Assembly (NCBI GenBank): GCA_016169945.1
Contig: JADLSH010000355.1
Location: 3,281,501 to 3,345,500, forward strand
Length of the DNA: 64,000 bases
From: Trachythela sp. YZ-2020
Taxonomy: Eukaryota > Cnidaria > Anthozoa > Malacalcyonacea > Clavulariidae
Direction: 5' to 3'
Part shown: piece by piece, positions 24,201 to 36,200 of the stretch
How the letters are laid out: every line of letters begins with the position of its first letter
Numbering within the stretch: position 1 is the stretch's first letter
The notes under the pieces: generated by a model
What the model was told of the DNA's origin: nothing
Database searches by the model: none
Seen by the model: the letters and a program-made list of their open reading frames with translations, nothing else
Translations under genes and position numbers: made by a program

Positions 24201-27200
24201 CTTTAATTTTTCAAGATGGGGAGCGGACTGAACCTGGATATCATGAGGTTGTTGAATAGAACTAAAATCATTAGAGAAAAATTTCTTTAAAGTCTGCCAG
24301 GGATATGAGATACAATGATTTACATTCATTGCAAGCACATGGAAAACAGTGAAAATAGCAAACTTAAGTTAATGTTTGTCATATTGAACACAAATTTGAA
24401 AGAAATTATATGATTTTTAAAAATTATTAGAATATGCCCTGATGCTGACGTACCTTTCAATAACAGGATCTCTGTCAGGGAGAGGTTCTCCTGGGTTCAA
24501 TGTCCGATGTACGATACACTAAAATTATATAAAAAGCGAGTTCATGCACGCGAGACTATTAACATATAAAGCATATAATGATCTTTGCTACTCTAATGAC
24601 CGCGAGAATATTACGTCATGTTAAATAATTCCATATTTCAGGCGGCAGTTTCATCGAAGTGCCGTTTTCGCTTATTCCTTGCGAAATACTGAGAGTTATA
24701 AGCCAATATCTCGCTAGAATCCTTGACCAATGAGGAGTATTTTGGTGTATAGTTTGTTGTTTTAGCATGTCTAGAACTCCAGTTAGTAAAAAAAACTGGG
24801 GTGAAAGTTCGTTGCACAGGCATGCGAGAGTTAAATGGGATTCCGGGAACTCATTACAAATTCGTAACACCTGCTGTGTGGCAAAAAAGCATATTTTGCC
24901 TGTTTGGTGTTTGGACATATTTATGCAAACGAAATAACGAAACAGGTAAAAATAACTAAATACTTGGAAAACCAATTTATTTCGTTGAAACCTCGACGCT
25001 ACTCTACTTACTGGTTGTTAAAAGAAAACCAAGTCCATATACCATCGAACATTATACTGCTTACGTCCGGAACCTACTCTTAGTCAGGTAAGCTGAAAAC
25101 GCTATCGAAATTTATATCTCCCAATGTATGTGCACATAGTTAGCTTGTAGCGAACTTTACCAAACCACACCAAGCCTGTTCCAGACGATGTAATTGGCAG
25201 TGCAAGAGTCTTCACCTCAGGCTCAGAAGAGAAATGGAGTGCCGTTTTCGATTTAGTTAAAAAAACGCCCGTAGCAATCCATATTTTACGGAATAAAACT
25301 GAAAAGATTCAATGTTTGGTTTTGGCTTATATGTTAAATGCAGTCGAGCGAAGCAAATACGGTTTTATAAAATTCTCTATATTAAAAGTCACGAACTATT
25401 GAAATTCGAGTGTAAAGAATACGGCGATTATCATACGGATGGCTGTTAACAGTTCTATGTTTAAGCATGTTACTCAAGTTAGCAGTCGAACTCAGCTGTA
25501 ACCATAATATTAATATTAATTATGTATTATCGTAGTATTATACTATTTACAGCTAATTCAAAAACCTTAAACCTTAAACTCTAAGACTAAGGGAAGCCTC
25601 ACATATCGATTTCGCCCACGAGAAACGTTATATGAAATTTAACATATCGTCGTGTTTCCCCATAATTTCATAACCGCTCCAGTATGAATAATTACTAAAG
25701 TACAGAACAAAGGAAGGTCTTAGTATTTTTTTTTGTACCCTTATCAATCATGCGAGTATCAGACAACAAACGATTTTGAAAATATATACAAACATGATAT
25801 GATGTATGGAATAAATAGATCGGCGATGGCGTTTTTATCAAGTTGTCATACTTTTTAATACTCTCAGTAGTGCTAATGGGAAATGATTCCGAAATGTCAA
25901 GACTTTCGAAAAAACTATCGATTTTTTCCACCACGTTACACAGAGAAACGTCACAGCCGTTAACCCCCCCCAAAAAATTTTTTTGACTATAACGCAGACA
26001 GTTTTAGTTCATGACCAGATGCTTGGGGTGACAGTGAGGTGTTGAACATTATCAAGTTTTCGTTAAAAACGATTTTAAGCCATCATAGCGTTAACAATTT
26101 TTTTAGATCAGGTTTTTTTTAGATCCGTGGCATCTAGAACTTGGTTGTTGATGTCAGTTAGACATGTTAGCACTGAAAACTGTTTTTCATTTTAACAATA
26201 TCGATAGCGATATGAACATTAGGATAATTTTTTCGGGAGAAAATAAGTCGCGACTTTAATACACAAGACGCGTCTTATATAAGACGCGAACACACTCGTA
26301 TAAATGGTCAAATTCTAATAAGTCCCGTCTTATTGTGGAACAGCCTGAACCCCTGTTCTTATTTAAGTCGCGACTTATGTAAATCGCCTCTGGTTAAACC
26401 GCGATTTTTTTTCTCCCGTATACATAAATGGTCCTATTGTGCCCATATAAACATTATATTAGTAGTTCTTTTATGTTATTAATACCGAGAATAGTATACG
26501 GTTAACAAGCAATCAAAGGTTGTTCACTCTCAACGTAATCGTGGTTGTAAACATAATTAACGTCTCCCGATCAAACGGTAAAGCTCTGTTCAGACGTTTG
26601 AGGTATTAAGCATAAGCACAAGATCGGTACCAAAACAAAGGGATGATTTTCTTCCTGGACTTCCCAAGGCAGAACAATAACTTTTTAACTTTCGTCTCTT
26701 TTCTAATTCTAGAGCAATTTTGTAATGGCAGAATCCTTTTCTGAAGTTGGAAAAGCACCTCAGAATGTAGCAAAGGGTGCCCTGGACGCTAGTTTAACAT
26801 TTATGAAAGTGCCTCATGGCGGTAAACTCGCATTCAGTATTAGTACTGACAATATACAAGTTGCAAAAGAATTATGTAAACTTGGTGGATACGTTGGCCT
26901 CGGAATTGGAGTGGCCACACTTGGTGTTCTGCTTGGCTATAGATTGTTAAAACCATTAATCGAGGACGCTGTTAATAGAGGCTTTGGTGGCGAAAGAGAC
27001 GACCAAGATAGGCCGGAGACAAGACCAGGATCTCTACATGTTCTACTTCGTTGTTTGACGGACGAGAGATTTCTGGAGGTTTTAGAAGATTATGAACATG
27101 GAGGAATAACAGAACGTTTGCAGAAAGAATTTTCGCAGATTGGAATTGAAGTAGAAGGATTGAAGGTCGAGATTGAAAACATGGAAGAAGTAAACAAAAC

Positions 27201-30200
27201 AAAGGAGGCTATAAACAACAAGAGGTATAAAGATCAATATCGGGTGCATAGAGTAAATATTTTGGATCCGTATGACCCTGACCCTAAACCTATCCCTAAC
27301 CCAAACCCTAACCTATCTGTACGGATCCAAAATATTCGTGCAAGATAAAGTATTTAAATTGTATTTATAGTCTTAATATCACTGATCTGAAAACAAGGAC
27401 TGGATAGTGCATCTTCTATGCATAAATGAAGCCAATGACGGCAGCCATATTAGTCTGACCACCACAAATCTACGGTGGTGTCGAGGGCTTGAGGCATGTT
27501 TAAAGAGCTTCTATAAGTTTTTAATTATTTGCCGGAAAGAACAAATATTGTCTATAGATAAGAATTGATCATCAGTGGTCTCTTTTTCTTCCTAAATTTG
27601 CCGATGAATAACTAATGATGTGACACCAATATGGCCGCCATAAGCCTCGTTATGTGGTATTAAATTTTGTAATGAGCTAAAGGTTAAAATCTGGATTCCG
27701 TTTTCTTACACCCTACACAGCATTAGGAATACAAAAATGCAATACCCTCGCCCGCTTATTATAGCAGGTATTCCGTCAAGTCTGACTCTTCACCAGACGT
27801 GGAATTAGGAATAACTTTCTATGGAAGACCAAAACGAAGCTAAAGTTAAAAAGGTAGTAAAGGGAGGATACGTCGAAATAAAACTCCTAAGGCTAAGAGA
27901 GAAGAAAAACAGCTTTATTATACGAATGAAAAAGCACAATGAGAAATGTACATTACAAACACAAATCATGAACGGTATATTGATTTCGGGCGAGGGGTAT
28001 TGCATTTTTAAAATGTTAATAACTACCTAATAGAATATCTCAACAAGCAAACAAGGAAACGAGCTTCATATTCAATATTAATCAATTACTGATCTTCCCT
28101 TGCGTTGTAGAAGCAATGAAGTGATGGCAGAAGGTGAAGCAAAAACGACGAAGAAAATAGATTTGCTTGATACTGATGTTGATGAATGGGGATTGTCTAC
28201 CAGCCAAAACCAAGGTATTCAATTCACTAATTAGATTTTCGCTAATTGGGCACTAATTATGAACCAAATATTCACATATAAAAACCTAAAATGATATACA
28301 AATAATGAATGTTTACATTCGTGAAAGATGGAATTTACAAGGTGAAAGATGGAATTTTCGAATAAAAATATTTTTACCATTGCACGAATGAAAACATTCA
28401 TTATTTGTTTTATATGACATCAAAATATATCAACGTTATGAAAGATTTTATATTGAATTAAATACAAAACAAATACATACCAGAGTTACATGTGTAAAGT
28501 TAACAATTGGTATAACAATTAAATAAACAAGTCCCAAAAATGTTTTAATGAAGAATTAATCAAATAATGGCATTCATTTCACGAAAATTTATCGTAAAAG
28601 ACATCTTTTGACATCCGCCATTTTGTTTGCATTTAGAGATTCAATCGAACCCATTGTTAAATTAAGATTTTGACGGTTGGAATTTAATGAAAACCAACCC
28701 GTGCAATGGAAAAAAACGCATACAGTGTAGTACAAAAATCCATCGCTGAGCGTGCAATGAAAATGAGCGTTCTTTTCAACATCACGTGATCATAATCAGC
28801 CAATTAAATGACGAGAATCTAATAAGGCGTTATATAATATTTTCTGTTATACTTTTGACAGATTCTAAAATATATTTCAGACGTACAGCGTATTTCATCA
28901 GATGTTCTTCTTTACCCTTTTACTCTTAAATTAATAGTCGTGCTTTTCAACCATAAAAATCTTCTTAACCATATCTAAAATATTTTTATGCTCAAGGTTT
29001 CCAAATAGATATTTCCGAGGAACATGGCAATTGGCTGACTGTTGGCGACATAATTCGTTCGATCCAGAAACCAATTTTTATCTCCGTTGATGGAATCGTT
29101 AAAGCATTTCACGAAAAGCTCTGCAAAGATTTGCTTCCCGTGGGCAAGTGCAGAAGTCCAGAAGATTGCAATACGAAGACCAAGCCTAGCGATCTGTGTA
29201 ACTCGTGTAATCGCTGGTTTAAGAAGCTTGAAGCGTCTCATAAAAAGGGCAGCAATCCTTCGTGGCATAAAAACTGCAACAGCGCCAGATGGTCTGATGA
29301 TCCTTGGGAGGTGGCCAAATTCTTCATGCCTGCACTTGGATCTAACCTCAGTACCGTAAAAGATGCTGAATCTACCGACCTTTCGTCCCTTCTCAATGTT
29401 CTCGAATGGATGAAGGATCAGGCATTTCTTGGTAAAACTCGAGTAAGCGTCGATCTTGTGAGAAAACTTCGTTCCCAAGTGAGAAACACCTGGGCACATG
29501 CACCAAAACAAGAATTCACTGATGATGAAAAAGCTGAAAGCTTCTCGATTGCCACCGACTTCCTTGAAGATCTGGAGAAGGTATGTCCCAATACAGAAAA
29601 CGGAAAGTGCTTGGAGCATCTTAAACACTTGAAGAGCAACGGAGTCACCAATGTTGTTGAAAGTGAACTGCAAAGCTTGCTGTTACAACGCCACTTGTTG
29701 GATGACATTAAAGAAGAGATCACAAAAATGAAAGTTGAGCGCTCATCTGACAAAAGCGCGATAGAACAACATGAACGAAAGCTGAAGGAGTTGGAATGTG
29801 CATTGAACGAATGTTCCCAAAGAATGTCTGATTTCGAAAGTCTTAAAGAGAACATCAATAAACAATTTGATAACTTTGCAGAAGAATTGAAATCCTTTCG
29901 TGCCATTCCGGAGGATATTCATGAAATACGCAATAGCATTGGGCAAATTCGTGATGATCTCGTCAAGATGAACGAACGACAGAAAGAGGAAGGAGAGCCA
30001 ACCAGTTGCCTGCCAGATAGATTGCCAATGTTCACTGCTCGCGAAACCGAGATCCGAAATGTCATTACTTTGCTAAAGGACGAAAGGAAGGCCATCGTGT
30101 CTCTTCATGGCGGGCCTAGATTTGGTAAGACTGCAATCGCAATCGAGGTGTCGCATCAGCTCAGTGAAGACCAGGACATTCCAGTTGTTTTCTCTCAATT

Positions 30201-33200
30201 AACCACCGCAACCACAGTAGATGAAATGGTCCTACGACTATGCCGTGATGTTGGTCTTTACCATGAAGATGATCCTAAGTCATCCCTGATTCTCTGGTTA
30301 AAAAATATCAAGAGCAAATTAATTTTTGTTATGGACGATATCGACAACCTGCTTGAAGAGAAGACCAGTTTCTACAAGTTCGTCTGCTTGCTGCGAAAGA
30401 ACTCTAATCGGCATTGTCAAATTGTTATGACTTCCAGAACGTCCTGTGAAATCCCTGACCTCTTAACTGGTAAAGTCGAAATTGACGAGATGGATGATGA
30501 GGAATGTATGGAGCTTTTGAGAAAACAATGTCCTGAACAAGAAGATGAATTTTTGCGAAGTTTGGCCGAACTTTGTGGTAATATACCTCTTGCTATGTGC
30601 ATTGCAGGTTCCCGAGTTGACGACTTTGAAAATCCTGATGACTTACTACAGCACCTACAAAAGCAACCAATGGACACTTTGGAATGTCCTGAGAGTGACC
30701 AGTACGTCTACCGAGCTATCAACATGTCTTATGAAAAGTGTACTAGTGAAGAGAAAGAAACGCTTCTCCGTTTGGTGGTTTTTGAGGGAAGCTTCAGTGA
30801 AGATGCCGCTAGAGCCGTGCTTGAGAAAGTCGAATTCGTTACCAAACGTATCTTGAAGAAACTTGTTTGTGAAAGCTTGATCAAACAACCAACAAAGAAC
30901 CGATATTCCATTCATCTCTCGATCAAACGTTTTCTGAAGGATCAACAAAAAAGCGAGAATGAAATAGCAGAAAGAGCGCGTGAACAAGAAATGCGTGCGG
31001 AAGTGTTGATGGTTAAATACTATCTGAGCTTGGGGCACGACCTAACCATACAGAGTTACTCCAAAGACGAATACAAAGCTAACAGAGAAGCTTTAAAGCA
31101 GGAAGCGCACAACATTCAGAACGTGTTTAAAATTTGTTGTCAGCAGGAAGATTCGACAACCTCCAACATCTCTGACTGCCTTGCAGGCAGTAAAATCTAC
31201 ACCGCTTCAGCCAGATTCTTTTCACTCTTCGTTAGAACAACCATCCCTGGATCCATCGTCGACGAGTTCCTACAACGTTGCGCAAACCTGGCTGAAGAGA
31301 GGAAGCAACATGCGATCAAAATAAATTTTGACTGTTTGTTGGCAGACCAAGAACGCAGCAAATCGATTGGTAAATCTGACGAATATTTTTACCCCAAGAT
31401 GGAAGAAATCAAGAAAGAGTTCGAAACGCACTATGAAGATTTAAAGCAAGACAAGTCACTTTGTGCTCATTACTATTACCAATACGGAAGATACCTATCG
31501 CGTAAAGCTGAAAGTCGCAAAGGTAAAGAACGCTTAGATTTGCAGATTGAAGCACGTAAACAGCTCGAAAAATCGTTGAAATTAAGGGAAATGTTAACTG
31601 ACAAGTCCGAGGGAATAGCAGATAAGGTGTTCTCATTATTGCAACTAGGAAATGAATGCAAGCTTATTTCTACAACTGAATATTTTCTTGATAACACAAA
31701 CGAATCTAAAAAATCGTCGGAACAAGCACAAGAATATTACAGGGAAGCTATACAATTGTCCCAAGACGATCTAGGTGAGCACGAGCTTACATCAGCGTGT
31801 TACAAAAATTTTGGAGATCAATTCTTAACGGCCAAGAAACCTGCACTGGCCGAAGAAAAGTACACGATTGCCAAACAAATGCGGGAAAACCTGGGCCTTG
31901 ACGCCAGTGAAAGACACGCTTATCTACTCAACAACCTTGGAAAATGTTTTACGAAAAGTAACCGTGCAAATGAAGCTATTGAAGTTCTGGAAAGTGCTCG
32001 CGATATGGCGGAGAAACTTGCTGAAAGTGACGAGCCAAATCAATGCAAAGCAAAGGTTTATACAACATTAGCTATTGCTCACAATTCGGTACAAAAGTAT
32101 TCCGACGATGCCGTAAAATACGCCAAAAAAGCACTGGAATTCGATCGAATAGAGAAAGTCATTAAGAGATATGAGTATAATAAACTTAAGGATATCTTAT
32201 CAAGCAACGCTGGAAACAACTGATATATACATGAATTTTCTTCAAATAAAGGATTAACATTTTATAATCATACTTGCAAAATAGAATGCTAAAGTAACCT
32301 TACAACTATGAAGAAATATTAGATACTTTGAAGACAGTTTAGTAATCTGACACAAATATACCGCACATGCATATATACAGTGTAATTTAATTAGTATTAT
32401 TAACAATAACAGTTTGAGAGCTGAATCGCAAATTTCCAACGTTCACTGCGACAACAACAGAATAATCTCAAAATGTGGAATTTAAGAATTTTTTTGAATT
32501 AGAATAATTAGGAATAATTAAGAATCTTATTTTAATTAAGAATGAATTTAGAAGATTCTAACGTAGACATAATATGATTTAATATGTAGACTGATGACTG
32601 ATCTATGTACTTGATATCTGTCTTAATTAACTGCACAATTTTCAAGCTGTTACGTTTATCTAGTTGATGTTTAAAATGAATGAATAAACAAAGTTAACAT
32701 ACTTTTGGGATAATTGAGGAATTTCAGAACTCAGTGCACAGGAATTAGCATTTGGTTATAAGTAACTGTGAAAGCTGTGATATATATACCTTATGTACTG
32801 TAAATCCTCTTTATCCCCCCCCCAGGCCATATTGTCCAGGTGCATTTGAAGAGGTGCTTATCGGAGAGGGGAGGCTGATTGATTAATATAGCTGCCTGTA
32901 ACATGAATACATGTGTTTCTTTGTAGTGAAGGGGGAGGGGGTTAGTAATTAAATTTCTTCCACCAAAGAGGGGGGTGAGTTATTAAAAGGGGAGGGGTTA
33001 ACAGAGGATTTATGGTGAACAGGACTTCTTTCTTGCTTTGTTCGCTTCTACTTATATGCTAATATATTTTGTGATGTGATTTCCATATTTTGTTTATAGT
33101 TTGTTTTGATGAAATCGATCTGATTGGTTTATTTTTTATCACGTGATCGCTTTGTATTCACTATAAAAGCACATGTTCCCCCCCGGCCCATTCTACTAAC

Positions 33201-36200
33201 TTCCAGACGAAGGGCCTTCGCTCGAAACGTCGAAGTTCTTATTGTATTTTTCAGGTAGTTTTACACAACAGTCAGCCGCCGAATCTTTGTTACACTCTAC
33301 CCACACTGGCACCGCACGTTCGAGATATTTTCTTGAGTATATATAGCCAGCTCAACTTTTGAAACTTTTCCAAAATTCGGGCCAATGAGCATTTTTGGTA
33401 TTTGCTAAAAGCTAGACAGAAGTAGGTTTCAGCAGACTTGCCAACTTTTCCCACGGCCAAGCAAAAACAGTGAGATCTACAATTTTCCTCTCCAAAAAAA
33501 TAGTGAGAATGATGGAAAAATAGTGAGAAAATAACAAAACAACACATATTGCATTTTCCCCATGCAACAGTAGTTTTAAGAAATGGCACAATAATATATA
33601 CTAGAATTTTATTGTTATTTTTATTGTATTCTGTGGATTCCTAATAGCTTGACTGAGCAATAGGTGGTTACCTTCACCAAGGGCCGTTGCGCGTGTATAG
33701 TTTTCAAATGACCGATATGGAAACAATTTTCGTGACAGCTATTCCGCCTTTCCGCCATCGCCTGTGTACAGACGTTTACTCTCGCTGTACACAGGCTATT
33801 TTGCATTCTGAGTGAAAGATCTAATGTGACAATGCGAGATTAATTAATCCAGAATTGTAGTGAGGGTCAAAAACGTGAGTCTCACAGCAAAACCGTGAGA
33901 CTTGGCGAGTCTGGTTTCCGGTTTATTGGTATCCGCTGAATCCCGGCATTTTATACTTTGGAATTTATTTCAAATTGGAAGTTGGATTTCCAATAGGAAG
34001 AGAAATTCTCCAATAGGAATTGAAATTCTGCAATAGATCCTATGCATTAAATTATGAGGTTTCTTTGTGGTGCGCGACTTACAACTACCAGAGTGCTTTG
34101 CGAGGATAGTTGGCGTACGTATTAATGTCAGCCATGTTGGATTTTATTTTAATTAGTTTGAATTTGCCCAGAGGAATTTTCCACCCAAAGTGGCGGAAGC
34201 CAATCAGTCACGAGTTGTGACGTCACTCGCTAGGGCTGAATAGACAAATATTTGACCTGCAATTGAAAAGGAGTGGGTCCTTAGCTTCTTGACACACTGG
34301 TTAATATGTGTGTTTTAGACCTCTGTCCATTTTCGCTTATTCCTTGCGAAATACTGAGAGTTATAAGCCACCTATATATCTCGCTAGACTCCTTAAACAA
34401 CGTGGAGTATTTTAGTGTATAGTTTGTTGTTTTAGCATGTCTAGAACTCCAATTATTAAAAAAACTGGGGTGAAAGTTCGTTGCACAGGCATGCAAGAGT
34501 TAAATGGGATTCCGGGACCTCATTACAAATTCCTAACACCTGCTGTGCGGTAAAAAAGCATTTCGCCTGTCTGGTTTATGTTTGGACATATTTATGCAAA
34601 CGAAAGAACGAAACAGGTAAAAATAACTAAATACTTGAAAAACCACTTTATTTCGTTGAAACCTCGACGCTACTTACTGGTTGGTAAAAGAAAACCAAGT
34701 CCATATACCATCGAACAGTATACTGCTTACGTCCGGAACCTACTTTTAGTCAGGTAAGCTGAAAACGCTATCGAAATATATATCTCCCAATGTATGTACA
34801 CATAGTTAGCTTGTAGCGAACGTTACCAAACCACAACAAGCCTGTTCCAGACGATGTAATTGGGAGTGCAAATTACCTCAGGCTCAGAAGAGAAATGGAG
34901 TGTCGTTTTCGTTTTCGTTCAAAAAAAACGCACTTAGGTCTTAGCAATTCCTATTTTATGGAATAAAACTCAAAAGATTCAATGTTTGGTTTTGGCTTAT
35001 ATCAAATATGTTAAATGCAGTCGAGCGAGGCAAATATGTTTTTATAAAATTGTCTATATTAAAAGTCACTAACTATTGAAATTCGAGTGTAAAAAATACG
35101 GCGATTATACGAATGGCTGTTAACAGTGCTATGTTTACACGCTAACACGGTTATATATGCACGTTACTCACGTTAGCAGTCGAAGATTGGTAAAACAGGA
35201 GTTCTGTTAACAACGTAGCTGCTAACCATACTATTAATTAACAATTATTCGCCGAAGGCGACGTGAATATCGGTGAATAAAAACCGAGACGAAGTCGAGG
35301 TTTTTATTCGCCGATATTCACCGAGCCATGAGGCGAATAATTGTTTTAGTAAAATTACATAGGTGATTATTTTAATTGAATATTCACGATAAAAGCGGCT
35401 TAATAAAAACGCTTTAGGTGATTATCGCGCATTAATCCGAGGTAGCGCAACCAATCAGCGTTGAGAATTTTCAATAATCACCTAATTTTACTAAACTATT
35501 ATACAGCTAATTCAAAAAAGGTTGTCCTTTGCAAACCTTTTAAGTTTAAAAACTCTAAAACCTTAAGAGGCAATTTTTTTCTATGTCGCGTATTCGCAAT
35601 AAAAAGTGTTCAAAACCCAAGATCTTTTGGCGTACCTCCCAAAATTACTTCATTTTAGCTTTATTTTCTAGTTTTTACAGTTAGCTACCTTTTGCAACGC
35701 ATCTGACAGTTGAGAATCATAAAAAAACTGTAAAAATTTGTAAATTAAAATACAACTATTAATGGTGCTATTAAATTGATGCATTAGCAAACCTACTGAA
35801 TTTCAAACATCATTTTCTCTTTGCCAAACTAGGATCTAAAATTTCTTTATTTTAGCATTATTTTATAGATTATGCATTAAACACACATTTTAAGTTTGTT
35901 TGCCGATTGAGAAACGTATTAAAAGTAAAAAAAATTCAAATGCAGTCATTAACCAAGTGGCATTTTAGCGCGTGTTACGTAACATACCAAAAAATCTCCT
36001 CTTAAACTTTAAATTCTAAGCGCGAAAAGCACAATGGGAACACAAGTTTCAGGTTTAGAAATTCAATATGGCGGCCATTTGCGAGTGACATGGTTAATAT
36101 CTCCCTACAAGGACATGTCACTCACAAATGGCCTCCATACTGTATTTCTAAGCTTGAAATTTCCGTGCTTTTCGTGCTTAGAGTTTAAGGTTTTAGAGTT

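Larger units (their letters stand above)
28090..33930. repeat. Segmental duplication, left copy
   Basis: Homologous to 40690-45715 in direct orientation. Homology begins just before the NLR exon 1 and runs through the gene, the 3' flank (an oligo-C tract and CCAGGCCATATTGTCCAGG, then the GACGAAGGGCCTTCGC module). It ends near CGTTTCCGGTTTATTGGTAT at about 33910-33950. Lengths differ by indels (about 5.8 against 5.0 kb). Confidence 0.92.

Noticed and set aside
24264..24338. Longer form of XRCC5 exon 18 from an upstream Met
   Set aside because: The acceptor at 24262 gives the correct phase and the Ku80-like sequence; the extra upstream residues have no counterpart.
25695..25973. Minus-strand 92-residue frame near XRCC5 exon 17
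   Set aside because: Considered as a missing Ku80 exon, but the Ku80 sequence is continuous from 45760 to 24518 without it and there is no similarity.
27300..27318. Chromosome-end telomere
   Set aside because: Only a few degenerate CCCTAA units inside a hairpin, with gene-bearing DNA on both sides.
28975..29673. Long minus-strand frame antisense to the NLR HEPN region
   Set aside because: It overlaps the conserved coding exon, has no family resemblance, and a matching antisense frame appears in copy 2 only because the sense strand is conserved.
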